From contig LQBH01000012.1 of assembly GCA_002030015.1 (NCBI GenBank), forward strand, positions 1 to 36,785: a DNA stretch of 36,785 bases. The letters run 5' to 3'. Position numbers and translations under genes: made by a program. This stretch comes from a delta proteobacterium MLS_D (lineage in GTDB: Bacteria; Desulfobacterota; Syntrophia; Syntrophales; UBA2210). The number at the start of each line of letters is the position of its first letter. Position 1 is the stretch's first letter. The notes beneath the pieces are model-generated. The model was not told the origin of the DNA. It was given only the letters and a program-made list of their open reading frames with translations, and did no database searches. Shown here piece by piece: positions 33,399 to 36,785 of the stretch.

Positions 33399-34012
33399 CT
33401 ATGGCCGTAACAGGTGGGGAACAGGCAAACCCGGCGTTTATTCTGGCTTCGGCTTCGCCGCGGAGACGCGAATTGCTCGCCCTGCTGGATCTGCGATTCA
33501 GCGTTGTTCCGGGGGCAGTCGATGAAAAACCTTCTGACGGCGAAGGTCCGAAACAACACGCGCTCAGGCTTTCGGAAGAAAAGGCTGCATCTGTCGGTGC
33601 CGACCACCCGTCAGCCTGGGTCCTCGGGGCGGATACCATCGTCGTCGTCGATGGTGATATTCTGGGAAAGCCTGAAAACGCCGATTCTGCCCGTCGCATG
33701 CTCCGCAGGCTGAGCGGCAGGGAACACGTGGTTGTAACGGGATTCTCAATTATCAACAGGGAACGGGGAGTCTGTTTTTCCGAGGCCGTCGAATCGTGGG
33801 TCCTTTTCAAGGAACTGGATGATGATGAAATAGCGTGGTACCTGGCGAGCGGGGAGGCCTACGACAAGGCGGGGGGCTATGCTATTCAAGGGAAAGCGGC
33901 TTTTTTCGTAAGCGGAATTCGGGGGTCCGTGTCCAACGTAATCGGCCTGCCGCTGGCGGAAGTTGTGTCCGTTCTGAAACGGTATGACGTTATTCGATTC
34001 CGGGAGCGGTGA
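33395..34012 (+). CDS. maf: Maf-family nucleoside triphosphate pyrophosphatase
   Basis: This 205-residue enzyme hydrolyses non-canonical or excess nucleoside triphosphates to the monophosphate. The N-terminal LASASPRRRELL, the catalytic LGADTIVVVDG with D80, and the YDKAGGYAIQG motif are present. The last is typical of the dTTP/UTP-acting branch (YhdE). Translation is probably coupled to yjbQ. Confidence 0.94.
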   Translation: MTMAVTGGEQANPAFILASASPRRRELLALLDLRFSVVPGAVDEKPSDGEGPKQHALRLSEEKAASVGADHPSAWVLGADTIVVVDGDILGKPENADSARRMLRRLSGREHVVVTGFSIINRERGVCFSEAVESWVLFKELDDDEIAWYLASGEAYDKAGGYAIQGKAAFFVSGIRGSVSNVIGLPLAEVVSVLKRYDVIRFRER

Positions 34013-34134
34013 GAAAACGTCCGTTTTATATTCTTCCGGGAAATACCGGCATGCAACGTTCAAGAGACAAAACACAACCCGAAGCGGCAATAATAATTAA
34101 TAATTGCGTCACACAGCTCTAGGGGAGAGAAATC

Positions 34135-34824
34135 ATGTCGACCGTAGAAAAAAATATAACCACGGTACGGGAAATTATAGCCGAACGGGCCCTGAAGTCA
34201 GGCAGGCAAGCATCGGACGTGCGGCTCATGGCGGTGACGAAGCAGGTGGATGACGAGAGGATTCTTGATGCTGTCAAGGCCGGAATCCGCATCATCGGAG
34301 AAAATTATATTCAGGAGGGCAAACGGAAATACGACCTGATCGGCCCGCGCGTCGAGTGGCACATGATCGGGCACCTCCAGAAAAACAAGGCGAAATACGC
34401 CGTTCAGTTCGTCGACATGATCCATTCAGTAGACCGGTTTGACCTGGCGAAGGAAATTGACCGACGCGCGGCGGCGGCCGACCGTACCATGAAAATTCTC
34501 ATAGAAGTGAACATCTCCGGCGAACAATCGAAGAGTGGTGTTGCAGCCGAAGCAACCCTCGAACTTGTGCGGCGTGTTTCTTCGCTGCCTGCCCTGTCGA
34601 TTCAGGGATTGATGACCATGCCGCCCTGGTCGTCCGATCCCGAAGATGCGAGGCCCTATTTCAGGTCGCTTCGCCTGCTGCGGGACCGGATCAGCGAGGA
34701 AGAAATTCCCGGCGTCGAGATGCGGGAACTGTCTATGGGAATGACGGACGATTACCCCGTCGCCGTCGAAGAAGGGGCGACCATCGTGAGAATAGGAAGG
34801 GCCATTTTTGGTTCCCGGGCCTGA
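34135..34824 (+). CDS. yggS: YggS-family pyridoxal-phosphate homeostasis protein
   Basis: This 229-residue protein has the alanine-racemase-like TIM-barrel N-domain fold without the second domain. The PLP lysine is K36 (MAVTKQVDD). Further motifs are GENYIQEGKRKY, WHMIGHLQKNKAKY and SMGMTDDYPVAVEEGATIVRIG. YggS/PLPBP proteins buffer PLP and have no racemase activity. An AGGGGAGAG site lies before the ATG. It shares PLP chemistry with the alr of the window, but is far from it. Confidence 0.96.
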   Translation: MSTVEKNITTVREIIAERALKSGRQASDVRLMAVTKQVDDERILDAVKAGIRIIGENYIQEGKRKYDLIGPRVEWHMIGHLQKNKAKYAVQFVDMIHSVDRFDLAKEIDRRAAAADRTMKILIEVNISGEQSKSGVAAEATLELVRRVSSLPALSIQGLMTMPPWSSDPEDARPYFRSLRLLRDRISEEEIPGVEMRELSMGMTDDYPVAVEEGATIVRIGRAIFGSRA

Positions 34825-35027
34825 GGTCCCGGTTTATGGCGGACCAGGGTATCGGGCGTACGAAGTGTCCGTGTTTACGTACTATCCCCCTGTTATCCCC
34901 CCATTAAACCATTATTGAATTTTCGCACCCGTTTCTTTACTTCTTGTATCTCACAGGTTACAAACAGATTTCTTCGTGCCTGATCCTTCTGGCGGGACGG
35001 GACGGGTGAAAGTGCAAAGGAGCTTAC
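34825..35027. other. Intergenic region upstream of the acyl-CoA synthetase
   Basis: This 203-bp gap holds no open frame that I can support. Only weak promoter-like hexamers (TTTACT, then TACAAA 17 bp later, at about 34936-34964) are visible, and no sigma54-type GG/GC pair. The AAAGGAG ribosome site of the next gene lies at its end. Confidence 0.3.
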
Positions 35028-36785
35028 ATGAAACGAAACCTGGGGTACGACGATATTTACGCTCGCTCGATCAGTGATCCTGAAGGCTTCTGGGGGGAGG
35101 CCGCCGGTGCCGTTCAGTGGCACAAAAAATGGGACCGGGTTCTGGATGATACGAATAAACCGTTCTACCGCTGGTTCACCGGGGGTGAATTGAATACCTG
35201 CTACAATGCGGTTGATTACCATGTTGAGACCGGTCGTGGTGATCAGGCGGCGATAATTCATGACAGCCCGGTTACGGGGACGGTGCGGAAAATCACGTAC
35301 CGGGAGCTTCTTGACCTGGTGTCCCGCTTCGCCGGGGTGCTTCGTGACAGGGGCGTAACCAGGGGCGACACGGTGGTCATTTATATGCCCATGATTCCCG
35401 AATCGGTAGTGGCCATGCTTGCTTGCGCGCGGATCGGGGCCATTCATTCCGTGGTGTTCGGTGGATTCGCACCGCAGGAACTGGCGATCCGCATCGGCGA
35501 CGCGAAACCGAAACTGATCATATCGGCGTCATGCGGTATCGAGGGACGGAAAGTCCTGCCCTATAAACCTCTTCTCGACAGGGCTATCGATATGGCGGCC
35601 CATAAACCTCGAAGCTGCATCATTTTTCAGCGACCCCAGGCGGAGGCGGCGTTGATACCCGACCGGGACTTCGACTGGCTGGAGGAAATGGACCAGGTGC
35701 GCCCGGCAGAATGTGTTCCCGTTTCGGCGACGGATCCGCTCTATATCCTGTATACTTCGGGCACGACGGGGCGGCCCAAGGGAATCGTCCGCGATAACGG
35801 AGGACACGCGGTGGCCCTCAACTGGACCATGCGATACCTCTACGACGTAGAGCCCGGCGATGTGTACTGGGCTGCCTCAGACGTCGGCTGGGTCGTGGGG
35901 CATTCCTATATCGTTTACGGTCCGCTTCTTCGCGGATGCACCACGATCGTCTACGAGGGAAAGCCTGTGGGAACGCCCGATCCCGGTGCATTCTGGCGGG
36001 TCATATCGGAGCACGGAGTGAAAGTGCTTTTCACGGCGCCCACGGCCTTTCGGGCCATCAAAAAAGAAGACCCGAGAGCCGAGTATTTGAAGAAATACGA
36101 TATCTCGTCTCTCAGATATCTCTTCCTCGCCGGTGAGCGTCTCGACACCGATACGTACCACTGGGCATCCGACATGTTGAAAATTCCCGTCATCGACCAC
36201 TGGTGGCAGACGGAAACAGGATGGGGCGTCGCGGGGAACTGCATGGGTATTAAACCATTTCCCGTGAAGCCCGGGTCGCCGACCAAACCCCTTCCGGGAT
36301 ATAATGTGCAAATCGTTGATCCTTCCGGGAAGGAGCTGCCTTCGGGCCGCGAAGGTCTCATTGTTATCAGGCTTCCGCTGCCTCCGGGGACGCTTTCAAC
36401 CCTATGGCGGGATGACGAACGTTTTCTTGAGTACGTCAACCAAATTCCCGGTTGTTACACCACCGGCGACGGCGGTTACGTGGATGACGACGGTTACCTT
36501 TTTGTCATGGGACGAGTGGATGATGTGATAAACGTGGCCGGTCACCGACTTTCCACGGGCGCGATGGAAGAGGTGGTGGCGCGACACAGAGATGTGGCCG
36601 AATGCGCGGTTATCGGCGTTAAGGATGAGCTTAAGGGCCAGGTACCGGTAGGATTCGTTGTATTGAAGGCGGGAGTTGCCCGTGATCCCGATGAGATCGT
36701 TCAAGAACTGGTGCAGATGGTCAGGTCCGACATCGGTGCTGTTGCTTCTTTCAAACAGTGTGCCGTCGTCAGGGCGCTGCCGAAA
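35028..36785 (+). CDS. prpE: Propionyl-CoA synthetase-type AMP-forming acyl-CoA ligase (3' end outside window)
   Basis: 586 codons are open to the window edge. The protein activates a short-chain fatty acid to acyl-AMP and then to acyl-CoA. An acetyl-CoA-synthetase N-terminal domain (1-60) leads to the AMP-binding domain with YILYTSGTTGRPKGIVRDNG, VLFTAPTAFRAIKKEDP, DHWWQTETGWG and YTTGDGGYVDDDGYLFVMGR. The SASCGIEGRKVLPYKPLLD segment is typical of PrpE/ACSS3 rather than Acs. The window ends at ALPK, just before the TRSGKI motif with the acetylatable catalytic lysine, so that residue cannot be checked. The ATG has AAAGGAG upstream. Acetate or propionate is the expected substrate. Confidence 0.93.
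   Translation, partial: MKRNLGYDDIYARSISDPEGFWGEAAGAVQWHKKWDRVLDDTNKPFYRWFTGGELNTCYNAVDYHVETGRGDQAAIIHDSPVTGTVRKITYRELLDLVSRFAGVLRDRGVTRGDTVVIYMPMIPESVVAMLACARIGAIHSVVFGGFAPQELAIRIGDAKPKLIISASCGIEGRKVLPYKPLLDRAIDMAAHKPRSCIIFQRPQAEAALIPDRDFDWLEEMDQVRPAECVPVSATDPLYILYTSGTTGRPKGIVRDNGGHAVALNWTMRYLYDVEPGDVYWAASDVGWVVGHSYIVYGPLLRGCTTIVYEGKPVGTPDPGAFWRVISEHGVKVLFTAPTAFRAIKKEDPRAEYLKKYDISSLRYLFLAGERLDTDTYHWASDMLKIPVIDHWWQTETGWGVAGNCMGIKPFPVKPGSPTKPLPGYNVQIVDPSGKELPSGREGLIVIRLPLPPGTLSTLWRDDERFLEYVNQIPGCYTTGDGGYVDDDGYLFVMGRVDDVINVAGHRLSTGAMEEVVARHRDVAECAVIGVKDELKGQVPVGFVVLKAGVARDPDEIVQELVQMVRSDIGAVASFKQCAVVRALPK

Noticed and set aside
34825..35027. Sigma54-type promoter before the acyl-CoA synthetase gene
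   Set aside because: I looked for a GG-N10-GC pair with the TGGCAC and TTGC context and found none. Only weak sigma70-like hexamers are present.

Overview
The window reads as a chromosomal segment of a Gram-negative, diderm, deltaproteobacterial-type bacterium (Desulfobacterota). The order rpsP-khpA-rimM-trmD-SPOUT methyltransferase-rplS-rnhB-yraN, a full Tol-Pal set, an MlaEFD lipid transporter with a very long MlaD, an S41 protease next to a divergent polysaccharide deacetylase, and a PrpE-type acyl-CoA synthetase support this. The lineage is inferred from gene order and protein style; no rRNA is present. Coding density is high, no gene-free stretch exceeds about 260 bases, and I saw no insertion sequence, CRISPR array, phage gene or rRNA.

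Layout. Positions 1-300 hold the tail of a TPR protein and a minus-strand tRNA-Thr(CGU) with its terminator. Positions 442-10317 carry plus-strand envelope and signalling genes: a CHASE2 class III nucleotide cyclase, an alanine racemase with an unexplained C-terminal domain of about 270 residues, two tandem D-Ala-D-Ala-ligase-like ATP-grasp enzymes, then mlaE, mlaF and mlaD. Positions 10344-11394 hold a small HEXXH protein and an FmdB-type zinc ribbon, closed by a clear terminator. A minus-strand orphan peptide-binding protein follows (11509-13173). Positions 13365-18493 are the tol operon (tolQ-tolR-tolA-tolB-pal-cpoB), ending at a strong terminator.

Positions 18544-23329 (minus) form an envelope operon in the order ctpA, divergent polysaccharide deacetylase, TPR protein, LolB-like lipoprotein. 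Positions 23434-31928 (minus) are a translation and RNA-modification block: argS, a SPOR protein, ffh, rpsP, khpA, rimM, trmD, SPOUT methyltransferase, rplS, rnhB, yraN, rsmI. The argS leader carries a terminator-like hairpin. A prepilin peptidase (minus) and yjbQ-maf-yggS (plus) diverge from a region where two promoters appear to share one palindromic -10 box. The window ends inside a propionyl-CoA synthetase gene.

The most interesting part is the D-alanine cluster at 2790-7079. The racemase has an extra domain. The second ligase has Cys and Phe in place of the Ser and Tyr of the classical Ddl active-site triad, and Phe at that place is the marker of D-Ala-D-lactate ligases. The first ligase has Asp at a normally Glu metal ligand. 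The pair may have split roles or make a non-standard D-Ala product, next to genes that maintain the outer membrane. This is inference from motifs and was not tested by search or assay.
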